Assembly: GCA_034428395.1 (NCBI GenBank)
Contig: DAOUHX010000402.1
Coordinates: 1-31,656, forward strand
DNA: 31,656 bases
Direction of reading: 5' to 3'
DNA from: Bin5 sp034428395
GTDB lineage: Bacteria > Chloroflexota > Anaerolineae > Caldilineales > Caldilineaceae
Shown: positions 1 to 7,920 of the stretch, one piece after another
How positions within the stretch are numbered: position 1 is the first letter of the stretch
Layout of the letters: the number at the start of each line of letters is the position of its first letter
The notes under the pieces: generated by a model
What the model was told of the DNA's origin: nothing
What the model saw: the letters and a program-made list of their open reading frames with translations, nothing else
Databases searched by the model: none
Made by a program: the position numbers and the translations under genes

Positions 1-384
1 TTCGACGTCGAGGACTACGCCGCCGCCTTCGTTCGTTTTGAGAACGGCGCCACCCTCGTTTTGGAAGTGAGCTGGCTGCTGCATCACGACATTGCCGGCG
101 AGGATATGCAGGCCTGGATCTACGGCGACCGCGGCGGTTGCCACTGGCCCTCGGCCCAATTCCTCGACACGAACTACGCCACACGCCAGTTTAACAACCG
201 CATCCTCCAACGTACGCAGGACACGATGGAGCCGCACGCGCTCGAATGTGTCGAGTTCGCCAAGGCGGTCGCCGCAGGCGCGCCCTCTCCCGTCCCCGCG
301 GAGGAGTCGCTTCAGGTGCTCGCGATTCTCGACGGCATCTATCGCAGTCAGGACGCCGGCCGCGAAGTGTCGATCGAACTGTGA
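1..384 (+). CDS. Gfo/Idh/MocA-family oxidoreductase, C-terminal part (5' end outside window)
   Basis: The frame is open from the first base and ends at TGA 382-384, giving 127 visible residues. They match the C-terminal half of Gfo/Idh/MocA NAD(P)-dependent sugar or inositol dehydrogenases: beta strands of the second domain (VRFENGATLVLEVSW), a section covering the bound sugar (GEDMQAWIYGDRGG), and the usual closing helices (ECVEFAKAVAAGAPSPVPAEES, split here as ECVEFAKAV and AAGAPSPVPAEES, then LQVLAILDGIYRSQDAGREV). The Rossmann half with the NAD motif and EKP signature lies upstream of the window, so substrate cannot be judged. A second family member follows after 49 bases, suggesting a carbohydrate-catabolic operon. 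Confidence 0.85.
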   Translation, partial: FDVEDYAAAFVRFENGATLVLEVSWLLHHDIAGEDMQAWIYGDRGGCHWPSAQFLDTNYATRQFNNRILQRTQDTMEPHALECVEFAKAVAAGAPSPVPAEESLQVLAILDGIYRSQDAGREVSIEL

Positions 385-433
385 GCGCTCGCAAGACGCT
401 TCAGATTGCCAGCCATCCCCGAAAGGGCCGAAA

Positions 434-1534
434 ATGACCACGAAATCGAAAGCCACGGGGAGCCGGTCCACCACTGCTACATACCGCGTCGGTATCATTG
501 GCTGCGGCCGCCCGCGCGAGTCGGAAGGCGCGACCGGCTACGGCATGGCCCACAACCACGCCAAGGGATACGCTGCATCACCATATGCCGAGCTAGCGGC
601 GCTTGCCGACATCAGCCTCGAGAATGCCCAGACCTTTCAGAGAGAGCACGGCGGCGAGACGATATACGAGGACTATCGCCGCATGTTGGACGAAGCGGAC
701 CTGGACATCGTTTCGATCTGCGTCTGGCCGCGTCTTCACGCCGAGATGGTGCTGGCGGCGGCCGAGGCGGGCGTACAGGCGATCCACTGCGAAAAGCCGG
801 TCGCCCCCACTTTCGGAGAAGTCCGTCACATGGTGGAAGCCTGCGCGCGCAAACGCGTGCAGCTGACCTTCAACCACCAGCGCCGTTTTGCCCCGCCCTT
901 TCGGACCGTCCGCAGGCTCCTGCGCGAAGGGGCAATCGGCGAGTTGCAGCGCATTGAAGGCCGCTGCCCTGACATGAACGACTGGGGCACGCACTGGTTC
1001 GACATGATGCACTTCTACAACGACGAGACGCCGGCGGAGTGGGTGCTGGGCCAGATCGACGCCGCCGAGGTCCGCACTATTTTCGGTCTGGCGCACGAGA
1101 CGCTGGGCATCAGCCAGGTTCGTTTTGTCAACGGCGTCGATGGCCTTCTATTTGCCGGCATCGGCGAGTCCAACATGCCCGCCAACCGACTGCTGGGCAG
1201 CGATGGTGTGATCGAAGTCGGCTTGCGTCACGGCGATGCCATCCGCCTCTGCAGCAGCCAGACGACCGGTTGGCAGACCATCGACCCTGGTGCCTCGATC
1301 CACGTTCTGGAGGCGGTTGAAATGGGTATCGCTGACCTGATCGACGCGCTTCGGAATGGTACAGAGCCGGAGTTGTCAAGCCGTCGAGCCTTCCGCGCGG
1401 CCGAGCTTACGTTCGCCACCTACGAGTCAAGCAGAAGGAGGGGACGCGTGGACCTGCCTTTGGATATCGATGATTCCCCTCTGCTGGCGATGTTGGAAAG
1501 CGCGCCCCCACAGCGAACGATCGGCGACAGCTAG
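434..1534 (+). CDS. Gfo/Idh/MocA-family NAD(P)-dependent oxidoreductase
   Basis: This 366-residue protein is of normal family length. The N-terminal Rossmann domain has VGIIGCGR (residues 19-26) for NAD(P) binding. The family signature CEKPVAP starts at residue 119 and supplies the conserved Lys, and NHQRRF (147-152) follows as in sugar dehydrogenases. The C-terminal domain contains NDWGTHWFDMMHFY, with a His in the position usual for substrate binding or catalysis. The frame is open further upstream into the previous gene, but ATG 434 is the first start that gives a normal N-terminus. The ribosome site is weak (GAAAGGG just upstream). Residues 1-16 are polar and probably disordered. The exact sugar substrate is unknown. 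Confidence 0.87.
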   Translation: MTTKSKATGSRSTTATYRVGIIGCGRPRESEGATGYGMAHNHAKGYAASPYAELAALADISLENAQTFQREHGGETIYEDYRRMLDEADLDIVSICVWPRLHAEMVLAAAEAGVQAIHCEKPVAPTFGEVRHMVEACARKRVQLTFNHQRRFAPPFRTVRRLLREGAIGELQRIEGRCPDMNDWGTHWFDMMHFYNDETPAEWVLGQIDAAEVRTIFGLAHETLGISQVRFVNGVDGLLFAGIGESNMPANRLLGSDGVIEVGLRHGDAIRLCSSQTTGWQTIDPGASIHVLEAVEMGIADLIDALRNGTEPELSSRRAFRAAELTFATYESSRRRGRVDLPLDIDDSPLLAMLESAPPQRTIGDS

Positions 1535-1627
1535 AAGACGCGCGTTTTTCAGACCAGGCGCACAAAACCGCATCCGTAATTGCTGGAAATGTCTCTGGAT
1601 GTGTCGACATCCTAATCCGTCAATGGT

Positions 1628-1657
1628 TTGACAAAATGCGGCCGGAAAAGTTATATT
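1628..1657 (+). promoter_or_regulatory. Sigma70-type promoter for the M20 hydrolase gene
   Basis: A perfect -35 box TTGACA (1628-1633) is followed after 18 bases by TATATT (1652-1657), a five-of-six match to the -10 consensus. Transcription would start near 1664, giving an unusually long leader of about 200 nt before the hydrolase ATG at 1867. It is predicted from sequence only. Confidence 0.6.
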
Positions 1658-1723
1658 TCAGGCAGTCCTGATCGTGCTTCTCGCGCTCCCCTTCATTTAG
1701 ATTGCTCTCTTCAAAATGTAAGT

Positions 1724-1828
1724 TCCAGAATAGAATCGTCTTGACGGACTGGAGGCAGAATATCTGCCCCGGTATTCTCTTTCTGTCCCAAGGATAGTCT
1801 GGTCCCGACTGTATCTATGAGTTGGGAC
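1724..1828 (+). promoter_or_regulatory. Structured 5' leader (candidate regulatory RNA)
   Basis: Three consecutive inverted repeats are visible. TCCAG (1724-1728) pairs with CTGGA (1749-1753), with CGTC/GACG inside it. Directly adjoining is the hairpin GGCAGA-ATA-TCTGCC (1754-1768). GTCCCAA (1785-1791) then pairs with TTGGGAC (1822-1828), with ATAG/CTAT (1794-1797 and 1815-1818) as an inner stem, or alternatively AGTC/GACT (1796-1799 and 1807-1810). The first two stems abut and could stack. There is no U-run, so a simple terminator is unlikely. It does not match a riboswitch class that I recognise. Confidence 0.4.
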
Positions 1829-1866
1829 TGGCGCCGTTCATTCCTTTGTCTGCCTGGAGCACAAAA

Positions 1867-3072
1867 ATGTCCGAATTCGACATCGTCGCCATCCAGTCCG
1901 CGGTTCAACGCCACGGCGACGAAATAATCTCTTTTCTGCGCCAGATCTGCGCCATCCCCTCGCTCGATTCGCAGATCGGCCCTGTAGGCGAACGCGTCCA
2001 AGAAGAAATGCGGCAATTGGGCTTCGATAAGGTCTGGTTTGACTCGATGGGAAATACGGTTGGTAAAATCGGCGACGGCCAGCGCGTGCTCGTCTACGAC
2101 AGCCATATTGACACGGTCGGCATCGGCGCGGCTGAGGAGTGGGATTGGGACCCGTTCGAGGGTAAGGTCGAGGACGGCATCTTCTATGCGCGCGGCGCCT
2201 GCGACGAAAAGGGCAGCACGCCCGGCATGATTTACGGCCTGGCCATTGCCCGCACGCTGGGGCTGCTGGAAGGCTGGACGGCCTACTACTTCGGCAACAT
2301 GGAGGAGTGGTGCGACGGCATTGCGCCGCATGCCTTAGTTGAGCACGAGGGCATACGCCCCGATTTTGTCGTCATTGGCGAACCGACCAGGATGCAGATC
2401 TATCGCGGCCACAAGGGGCGCGTCGAGCTCAAGGCGGTCGCCCGCGGCAGGAGCGCCCACGCGGCCAGCAATCACCTCGGCGACAACGCCATCTACAAGG
2501 CGCTGCCGCTCGTCGAGGGCATCAGTCGCCTCGAGCCGCAGCTGGGCGATCACCCCTTTCTGGGGCCAGGAAAGATCACCGCCACCGACATCGAGGTCGA
2601 GACGCCCAGCCTCAATGCCGTCCCCAACCAGTGTACCGTCTACATTGACCGCCGCGTGACATTCGGCGAAGAGTTGGACGCCGTGATCGAGCAGGTGCGC
2701 GCGTTGATCCCGCAGGCAAACCGCGAGGCCGGCGATGTGACGCTGGAGATGCTCTACTACGATGAACCGAGCTATACCGGTTTCGTCTTTCCGGTTGAAA
2801 AGTACTTTCCCGCCTGGGCGCTTGATGAGAGTGAGCCGCTGGTGCAGGCGGGGCAGGCGGCGCGCAAACTGATCGGCCTGCCCGACGCGCCCACAGGCAA
2901 ATGGGATTTCAGCACCAACGGAATCTACTGGAACGGTAAAGCCGGTATCCCGAGCATCGGCTTCGCACCCGGCGACGAAGTTACCGCCCACACGGTCCTC
3001 GATAGTGTTCCACTGGCCGATGTGGTGAAGTCGACCGAGTTTTACGCGCTGCTTCCAGCTCTGATCGAGTGA
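1867..3072 (+). CDS. YgeY-type M20 family metallohydrolase
   Basis: A 401-residue di-metal amidohydrolase/dipeptidase-like protein of the M20 family. It resembles E. coli YgeY (selenium-metabolism-linked hydrolase) throughout, in length and in motifs such as FLRQICAIPS, GFDKV and DKW/GKWDFSTNG. Expected zinc ligands and catalytic residues are visible: H80 and D82 in DSHIDTVG, D113 in GACDEKG, the catalytic pair E146-E147 in NMEEW, E172 in GEPT and H375 near the C-terminus. H198 in the lid domain is the usual M20 dimer-interface His. The ATG at 1867 is chosen because GGAG (1856-1859) sits 7 bases upstream; a longer in-frame reading from 1822 has no such support. The substrate of YgeY proteins is not established. 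Here it stands alone under its own promoter, without the usual ygeW/ygeX neighbours. Confidence 0.85.
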   Translation: MSEFDIVAIQSAVQRHGDEIISFLRQICAIPSLDSQIGPVGERVQEEMRQLGFDKVWFDSMGNTVGKIGDGQRVLVYDSHIDTVGIGAAEEWDWDPFEGKVEDGIFYARGACDEKGSTPGMIYGLAIARTLGLLEGWTAYYFGNMEEWCDGIAPHALVEHEGIRPDFVVIGEPTRMQIYRGHKGRVELKAVARGRSAHAASNHLGDNAIYKALPLVEGISRLEPQLGDHPFLGPGKITATDIEVETPSLNAVPNQCTVYIDRRVTFGEELDAVIEQVRALIPQANREAGDVTLEMLYYDEPSYTGFVFPVEKYFPAWALDESEPLVQAGQAARKLIGLPDAPTGKWDFSTNGIYWNGKAGIPSIGFAPGDEVTAHTVLDSVPLADVVKSTEFYALLPALIE

Positions 3073-3214
3073 GGCGGGCGGGCATCTTTCTTTGCAGGTG
3101 AGTGTGAACCGGCTCCTGCGTTGCGCGTGGTCGGCTGAATGATGCGACTGGACGAATTCCGCACATTTGGCGACAATAAGGTCTGTCCCGTTCGTGATAA
3201 CGTGACGCAATGCC

Positions 3215-3931
3215 ATGACGATTGCTGACAATTTGCGCAAAGTTCAGGCGCGCATGGCCTCAGCCGCGCAGCGTGCGCAGCGCTCGCCCGAAGAGATAAC
3301 GCTCGTGGCGGTGAGCAAGACGATGCCGCTCGCGCTGATAGCCGCAGCCGCGGACGCCGGGCAGATCGATTTTGGCGAGAACCGGCTGGAAGAGCTGTTG
3401 GAGAAGGTCGATGCCGCGGCAGAGGCCGGGCTGGGCACGATTCGCTGGCATGCGATCGGCACGATTCAGAGCCGCAAGACGAAACTGGCGCTGGGACCGA
3501 TCGCACTGATCCACGCGGTTGACCGTCTCAAGATCGCGCAGCGCCTCAGCCGGCAGGCCGCCGAAGCAAGTCGGACGCTCGAAGTCCTTCTGGAGGTCAA
3601 CGTCAGCGGCGAAGAGAGCAAACAAGGCTTCTCGCCCGCGGGCCTGAAGGCCGCGCTGCCCGAGCTGCTCGAGCTTCCGGCGCTGCGCTTCGGCGGATTG
3701 ATGACAATGGCACCGTTCGTGGCCGACCCTGAAGAGGTGCGGCCAGTTTTCCGTGAACTGCGCTGTCTGATCGAGGAAATTCGGCGAACCTATCCTGCAG
3801 CGGAGCATCCGCAGGCCGTGTGGTCACATCTTTCGATGGGCATGACCTCCGATTTCGAAGTTGCCATTGAGGAGGGCGCGACGATTGTCCGGGTCGGTAC
3901 CGCGATCTTCGGCCACAGGGAGTACGAATGA
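3215..3931 (+). CDS. yggS: YggS-family PLP-binding homeostasis protein
   Basis: This 238-residue protein is a single-domain TIM-barrel PLP carrier (PLPBP/PROSC family), which buffers pyridoxal phosphate and affects amino-acid and keto-acid pools. The PLP-binding Lys is K35 in VAVSKT. GENR follows at 54-57 (GEN is typical), NVSGEESKQGF is the family motif, and the C-terminal LSMGMTSDFEVAI...VRVGTAIFG forms the phosphate cup. The usual WHFIGHLQxNK is altered to WHAIGTIQSRK. The stop overlaps the start of proC by four bases (ATGA), so the two are translationally coupled, as in many bacteria. No clear Shine-Dalgarno precedes ATG 3215. Confidence 0.92.
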   Translation: MTIADNLRKVQARMASAAQRAQRSPEEITLVAVSKTMPLALIAAAADAGQIDFGENRLEELLEKVDAAAEAGLGTIRWHAIGTIQSRKTKLALGPIALIHAVDRLKIAQRLSRQAAEASRTLEVLLEVNVSGEESKQGFSPAGLKAALPELLELPALRFGGLMTMAPFVADPEEVRPVFRELRCLIEEIRRTYPAAEHPQAVWSHLSMGMTSDFEVAIEEGATIVRVGTAIFGHREYE

Positions 3932-4746
3932 GCGAGTTAGAGGGTAAAGTTACGTTTATTGGCGGCGGCGCCATGGGCGAGGCGATCATTGGCTCTCTGC
4001 TCGGCAAGGGGCTGCTGAAGCCGGCGCAGATCTGTGTGTCCGAACCGGTGCCCGCCCGCCGCGAACAACTGCACAGCACATTCGGCGTGACGACCGAAAC
4101 CGACAATGCACACGCAGTGGACGACGCTTCGATCGTCGTCCTGGCGGTGAAGCCGCAGGTGCTGGAGGCAGTGCTCACGGACCTGAAGAGCAACCTTCCT
4201 CCGTCCGCGCTCGTACTCAGTATCATGGCAGGTGTGAAGATTGGGACACTGCGCGACGGCCTTGGCCACGAGAAGATCGTGCGTTCGATGCCCAACACGC
4301 CGGCGCAGGTGGGCCGGGGTATGACCGTGTGGACTGACACTCCTGCCGTGAGCGATACGGACCGCGCCTTCGCGCAAACGATCCTGGAAGCGATGGGTGA
4401 GGCGATTTACGCCGCGGACGAGCACTATCTCGACATGGCTACGGGGTTGAGCGGCTCCGGGCCGGGCTTTGTCTATCTGCTGCTTGAGGCCCTGATCGAC
4501 GCGGGCGTGCATATCGGTTTCAGTCGGGAACAGGCGCAGCAGATGGTACTGCAGACGGTGGCGGGCAGCGTGGAGCTGATGCGTGAGGGCGGCCTGCATC
4601 CGGCCGACCTGCGCAACCGCGTCACCAGCCCGGCAGGTACGACCGCCGCCGGCACGCTCGTACTGGAGCGCGCCGGCGTGCGCGCCGCTCTGATCGAAGC
4701 CGTGGATGCCGCCTACCGCCGCAGCCGCGAGTTGGGCGGTGGCTAG
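3928..4746 (+). CDS. proC: Pyrroline-5-carboxylate reductase
   Basis: A 272-residue cytosolic enzyme that reduces 1-pyrroline-5-carboxylate to L-proline with NAD(P)H, the last step of proline synthesis. The N-terminal Rossmann motif is FIGGGAMGEA (10-19); VRSMPNTPA is the conserved loop of the family. The C-terminal dimerisation and substrate domain carries SGSGPGFVYLLLEAL (from residue 175) and VTSPAGTTAAG (from 232), which bind the substrate. Length is normal. Its start overlaps the yggS stop, and yggT follows 59 bases later, giving the classic yggS-proC-yggT order. Confidence 0.95.
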   Translation: MSELEGKVTFIGGGAMGEAIIGSLLGKGLLKPAQICVSEPVPARREQLHSTFGVTTETDNAHAVDDASIVVLAVKPQVLEAVLTDLKSNLPPSALVLSIMAGVKIGTLRDGLGHEKIVRSMPNTPAQVGRGMTVWTDTPAVSDTDRAFAQTILEAMGEAIYAADEHYLDMATGLSGSGPGFVYLLLEALIDAGVHIGFSREQAQQMVLQTVAGSVELMREGGLHPADLRNRVTSPAGTTAAGTLVLERAGVRAALIEAVDAAYRRSRELGGG

Positions 4747-4805
4747 TTGCAGCAATTGGTGCCGCATGCTTCACTATCAAACATTGAGTCGTATAAGGAG
4801 TAAAC

Positions 4806-5057
4806 GTGATAACTAGCTTCTTGGCTACAATTCTACAGCTCTATACATTTGTACTTCTTGCCCGAATCCTAATCAGCTGGATCCCGAACCTCGACCCCTA
4901 CCATCCGATTGTTCAACTGCTCTTCCAAGTGACTGATCCCGTGCTTGAACCAGCCCGCAAACTAATCCCACCAATCGGCATGATAGACATTTCGCCGATC
5001 GTTGTCTTTATCATAATAGGAATCTTGGCCCAGTTTCTGGAAAGACTTCCCTATTAG
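4806..5057 (+). CDS. yggT: YggT-family small membrane protein
   Basis: An 83-residue protein with two hydrophobic segments (about residues 4-26 and 60-80) separated by the typical YggT stretch LDPYHPIVQLLFQVTDPVLEP. Most bacterial YggT proteins of this length carry one such domain; roles in osmotic tolerance and in cell-division or membrane organisation have been suggested, but the biochemical function is unknown. The start is GTG 4806, fixed by a strong AAGGAG (4795-4800) five bases upstream. Codon use is noticeably more AT-rich than in the neighbouring proC. Confidence 0.93.
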   Translation: MITSFLATILQLYTFVLLARILISWIPNLDPYHPIVQLLFQVTDPVLEPARKLIPPIGMIDISPIVVFIIIGILAQFLERLPY

Positions 5058-5187
5058 GGTAGTTGCTAATTATCAATGTGTCACCTGTAGGGATCGGGTG
5101 TGAGAATGTGTGCGACTTGGAAGCGCCTTTCATCAACAGCTTTTCTTTGTCTTCATTAATACGGGTGCAACTGTGCCAAAGAATTTG

Positions 5188-6285
5188 ATGGGAAAACCCG
5201 CCTCGGGATTGGGACACCTGTTCAGGTCGTCATCCCTTGTAACCGCCGCGCTCTTTGTCGCCTCCCTGGCTTTAAGCGGCTGCGTGTTTGACCGGTTCTT
5301 CGGGACGCCCCCAGTGCCGACTCCCTTGGCAACCGAGCAAGCACAGCCATCGGAAGAGGACGACACGCTGGCGCGCCTGATCGAACGGGCGATGGACGAC
5401 CTGGTCGAACTGTACGACGCCGCGGCCGACGAGATCACCGTCATCAGCACTGAAGAGGTCGAGTGGGGCGACGCAAGCCTGGGCTGCCCCGAGCCCGGCA
5501 CAATGTATGCACAGGTGATCACGCCCGGCTACTTCATCGTGCTCGAGAGCGGCGGCGAATCCTACGACTATCACACTGGAATCGAACCCGAAGGGCCGCT
5601 CGTCCAATGCACCGAGGAGGGCGTGCCCGCCGGAACGACGCCCGGCGAAACTGAGTTGACCGAAGGAGCAGTTGATTTGATTGACGATCAAACGTTGCCC
5701 CGCCTGACCGAACGGGCCATTGACGACCTGGTGCAGGCGACCGACGCCGCGGCCGACGAGATCACCGTCGTCAGCACGGAAGAGGTCGAGTGGAGCGATA
5801 CCAGCCTGGGCTGTCCCGAGCCGGATACCATGTACGCGCAGGTGATCACACCTGGCTATCTGATCGTACTGGAGAGCGGCGGCAACACCTACGAATATCA
5901 CGCTGGGACCGACCCCGAAGGGCCGCTCGTGCTATGCCCGGAAGGGGGGCCGGCAGCTGGAGATGCCCGATTGGATGGCGCGATCTCGCCTCTCGGCGGC
6001 GTCGAGGATATCGTTCTGGCGCGCCTCATTGAACGGGCCATGGACGAGCTGGTGGAAGCGACCGGCGCCGCGGCCGGCGAGATCACTGTGGCCGGCACAG
6101 AGGAGGTCGAGTGGAGCGATACCAGCCTGGGCTGCCCAGAGCCGGACACGATGTACGCGCAGGTGATCACGCCGGGTTACCGGATCGTCCTCGAAGTCGA
6201 CGGCAGCACCTATGACTACCGGGCCGGCGTCGACCCCGAAGGCCCGCTCGTGCAGTGCAGCCAGGAAGCCAAAGACGGCGAATAG
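5188..6285 (+). CDS. Secreted lipoprotein with three 81-residue repeats
   Basis: From ATG 5188 this is a 365-residue protein with a lipoprotein signal: basic start, hydrophobic core (LVTAALFVASLALS) and lipobox LSGC with Cys32 as the lipidation site. The mature part is three tandem domains of exactly 81 residues (61-141, 170-250, 277-357) joined by acidic Gly/Thr/Pro-rich linkers. Each has a helical first half (LARLIERAMDDLV) and a conserved beta-type second half: EEVEW, SLGCPEP, MYAQVITPGY, IVLE, PEGPLV. Each carries exactly two Cys that could pair. The SLGCP/YAQVITPGY pattern resembles an uncharacterised extracellular domain I associate with Chloroflexota and similar bacteria; no function can be assigned. 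Starts at GTG 5110 or 5173 are open but would lengthen the signal peptide. The zincin gene follows after 17 bases. Confidence 0.8.
   Translation: MGKPASGLGHLFRSSSLVTAALFVASLALSGCVFDRFFGTPPVPTPLATEQAQPSEEDDTLARLIERAMDDLVELYDAAADEITVISTEEVEWGDASLGCPEPGTMYAQVITPGYFIVLESGGESYDYHTGIEPEGPLVQCTEEGVPAGTTPGETELTEGAVDLIDDQTLPRLTERAIDDLVQATDAAADEITVVSTEEVEWSDTSLGCPEPDTMYAQVITPGYLIVLESGGNTYEYHAGTDPEGPLVLCPEGGPAAGDARLDGAISPLGGVEDIVLARLIERAMDELVEATGAAAGEITVAGTEEVEWSDTSLGCPEPDTMYAQVITPGYRIVLEVDGSTYDYRAGVDPEGPLVQCSQEAKDGE
5368..6258 (+). repeat. Three in-gene repeats of 243 bp (81 codons each)
   Basis: Units lie at 5368-5610, 5695-5937 and 6016-6258, all in frame and exactly 243 bp with no indel. The linkers are 84 and 78 bp and are not repeated. 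Units 2 and 3 are closest in the central block (EEVEWSDTSLGCPEPDTMYA in both). DNA identity is also high in the central block, which suggests recent duplication or gene conversion. Confidence 0.93.
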
Positions 6286-6302
6286 GGATGTGAAGCAGCG
6301 AA

Positions 6303-6683
6303 ATGAAGCCATACGCGCAACCGGAGCAGTTCGACGAGCTGGTGCTCAGCGCAATCGAAGATCTGCCCGACGAGCTCCTTGATTTCCTGGAAAACGTCGC
6401 CATCGTCGTCGAGGAGTGGCCGGACCGGGCCTCCCTCGAATCGGTGGGCGTCCGCAAGCGCTCCAATCTCCTCGGCCTGTACCAGGGCATCCCGCAGACC
6501 GAGCGCACACACGGTTACAACTTGGTCATGCCGGACAAAATCAGCATATACCGCAGACCGATTCTCATGCGTTGCCGCAGCGAGCAGGACGTCGTTGAAA
6601 TGGTGCAGCGGGTCGTGCGCCACGAGATCGCCCACCACTTCGGCATCGACGATGATCGCCTCACCGAAATCGGTGCCTACTAA
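6303..6683 (+). CDS. Zincin-like metallopeptidase family protein (DUF1025/PF06262 type)
   Basis: A 126-residue protein with the zinc-protease signature HEIAHHFGIDDDRL (residues 107-120). H107 and H111 would bind zinc, E108 would be the catalytic base, and the Asp after HFGI would be the third ligand as in the minimal zincin family. The N-terminal part (FDELVLSAIEDLPDELLDFLENVAIVVEEWP) is typical of the small actinobacterial and Chloroflexota members. There is no signal peptide, so it is probably cytosolic. It begins 17 bases after the repeat lipoprotein and probably shares its transcript. Its substrate is unknown. Confidence 0.87.
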   Translation: MKPYAQPEQFDELVLSAIEDLPDELLDFLENVAIVVEEWPDRASLESVGVRKRSNLLGLYQGIPQTERTHGYNLVMPDKISIYRRPILMRCRSEQDVVEMVQRVVRHEIAHHFGIDDDRLTEIGAY

Positions 6684-6759
6684 GGACTTGGCGTGCAGTC
6701 CAAAACTGGCGCCCAACTTCCCATACCTCGGGTAGCAACGAATTCATAGCCGTTCCCCG

Positions 6760-6808
6760 CCACCGGCCACCGGCAACTGACCACTGACCACTGCCAACTG
6801 GCCACTGC
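6760..6808 (+). repeat. Heptamer tandem array, consensus CCACYGN (7 units)
   Basis: Seven units of exactly 7 bp run without a gap: CCACCGG twice, then CAACTGA, CCACTGA, CCACTGC, CAACTGG and CCACTGC. Phase is kept across the change of motif. It resembles the heptameric short tandemly repeated repetitive sequences known from filamentous cyanobacteria. Confidence 0.85.
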
Positions 6809-6822
6809 CGTTGGGACGGTCG

Positions 6823-6846
6823 GGCCGTTCCGGCCCTCCCTTGTGC
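6823..6846 (+). repeat. 24-bp palindromic dispersed repeat, copy 1
   Basis: Identical over 24 bases to 7028-7051. Its first part is a hairpin, GGGCCG-TTC-CGGCCC (6822-6836). It runs directly into the G-rich hairpin at 6844. Confidence 0.9.
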
Positions 6847-6864
6847 GGGGGGACACCCCCCGCA
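6844..6864. other. Perfect GC-rich hairpin
   Basis: TGCGGGGGG-ACA-CCCCCCGCA forms a 9-bp stem with a 3-base loop. No T-run follows on either strand, so a standard intrinsic terminator is not supported, although the stem is strong enough to affect transcription or RNA decay. Confidence 0.7.
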
Positions 6865-7000
6865 ACGCCCCCCTGTAGCGATGCCACCGTGCGTGCGCGT
6901 CCCCAGCTAATATGCCAGCGACCGGGAGGTAATGCCACCATGCGTGCGCATTTCCGGCCTGCCGCCGACGCCAGCGTGAGTGAACGGCTCCCGCAGTTCG

Positions 7001-7028
7001 ACTCACGACTCACGACTCACGACTCTCG
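7001..7028 (+). repeat. Heptamer tandem array ACTCACG
   Basis: Three perfect ACTCACG units (7001-7007, 7008-7014, 7015-7021) are followed by one variant, ACTCTCG (7022-7028). The array leads directly into copy 2 of the 24-bp palindromic repeat. Confidence 0.9.
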
Positions 7029-7051
7029 GCCGTTCCGGCCCTCCCTTGTGC
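7028..7051 (+). repeat. 24-bp palindromic dispersed repeat, copy 2
   Basis: Identical to 6823-6846, including the GGCCG-TTC-CGGCC hairpin. Both copies have a heptamer array shortly before them (6760-6808 and 7001-7028), so array plus palindrome may form one composite unit present twice. Confidence 0.9.
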
Positions 7052-7817
7052 CTGCCCTATCCCTTATGGTACGATTCTTGGCGCATACGATCCGGCAACT
7101 GTCTGATTCGTGAGCAACATTCCTCGCAAACCCGTCACGGCGGCCCTGATGAATCCCAAGACCGGAATTCCATCCGGACCCAGGCACGCACAGGGCGCGC
7201 CGCGCTAGCCGTGGTCCTTGGCCCGCAGTGCTCCCCATCACCCGCGACCGGCCAATCGTCACTGGAGTAAGGGTGTCATTTGGTCGCTATCCTCAGCTTT
7301 CCATTCCGATTCGAATCCAAACTGCTTCGTCGATGAAACGCAAGGTTTCTGCCCAACAAACCCACCGGCGGATCACCCAAGAATCCGGGCTGACCCTCCC
7401 TTCTGAATCCGTCGATTGAAGAGGGACCCCGATGAGAAACCAAGATCGAACAACCAAAATTGACCATAAGACCGGAATCCCCTGCGGGAGTCGGCGGCAC
7501 GAGCTATAGTAGAACCATGACCTGCGCGACAACTGCCGGCACCGATGGGAAAACAACCCGATTGGCAACACATCTCCCGAACCCCGCCAGCAGCAGCCCG
7601 GTCGCGCCGCAGCACCAATGGACAAAACGACCGGCCAAAGACGAATAATGACGAAGAACGATGAAAAGAGCGAAAAACCCGGGCAAATGGCTCCCAATTG
7701 TGCTACGCTGACATCAACAAACGTCTGGGGCAACGGGGAACGACACTCTGAAGACCAGGAACGGAGAACGCAAAGGCCCTTACAAGAACCATCCGGTCTC
7801 CCTAAATCCGCTGCCAC

Positions 7818-7840
7818 GAGACGGCCGCTCTTGCCGTCTC
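7818..7840. other. Hairpin with 8-bp perfect stem
   Basis: GAGACGGC (7818-7825) pairs with GCCGTCTC (7833-7840) around a 7-base loop. On the plus strand the downstream sequence is A-rich rather than T-rich. The function is unknown. Confidence 0.55.
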
Positions 7841-7860
7841 CAACAGCCCAAAAAACTGAT

Positions 7861-7920
7861 CTGACCCGACCTGACAGTACTTGACCCGACTTCACTGGAC
7901 TTGACCAGACCTGACGCAGC
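7861..7920 (+). repeat. Decamer tandem array, consensus YTGACCNGAC (6 units)
   Basis: Six consecutive 10-bp blocks start at 7861, 7871, 7881, 7891, 7901 and 7911: CTGACCCGAC, CTGACAGTAC, TTGACCCGAC, TTCACTGGAC, TTGACCAGAC, CTGACGCAGC. Spacing is exact although the units have diverged. Confidence 0.8.

Larger units (their letters stand above)
1535..1866 (+). other. Intergenic region holding a promoter and a structured leader
   Basis: No credible ORF is present in these 332 bases. The region contains a near-consensus promoter at 1628-1657 and, downstream of it, about 200 bases of untranslated leader with three inverted repeats, described separately. Base composition is clearly more AT-rich than the flanking genes around 1620-1780. 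Confidence 0.7.

Noticed and set aside
92..433. Upstream extension of the second oxidoreductase frame into the first
   Set aside because: The added residues are Arg/Ser/Thr-rich and overlap the end of a real gene in another frame; ATG 434 gives the normal N-terminus.
4792..4797. TATAAG as a -10 box for yggT
   Set aside because: It overlaps the Shine-Dalgarno, has no -35 at the right distance, and yggT is better explained as part of the yggS-proC transcript.
7818..7840. Intrinsic terminator
   Set aside because: The stem is good but no T-run follows on either strand, and no gene ends nearby.
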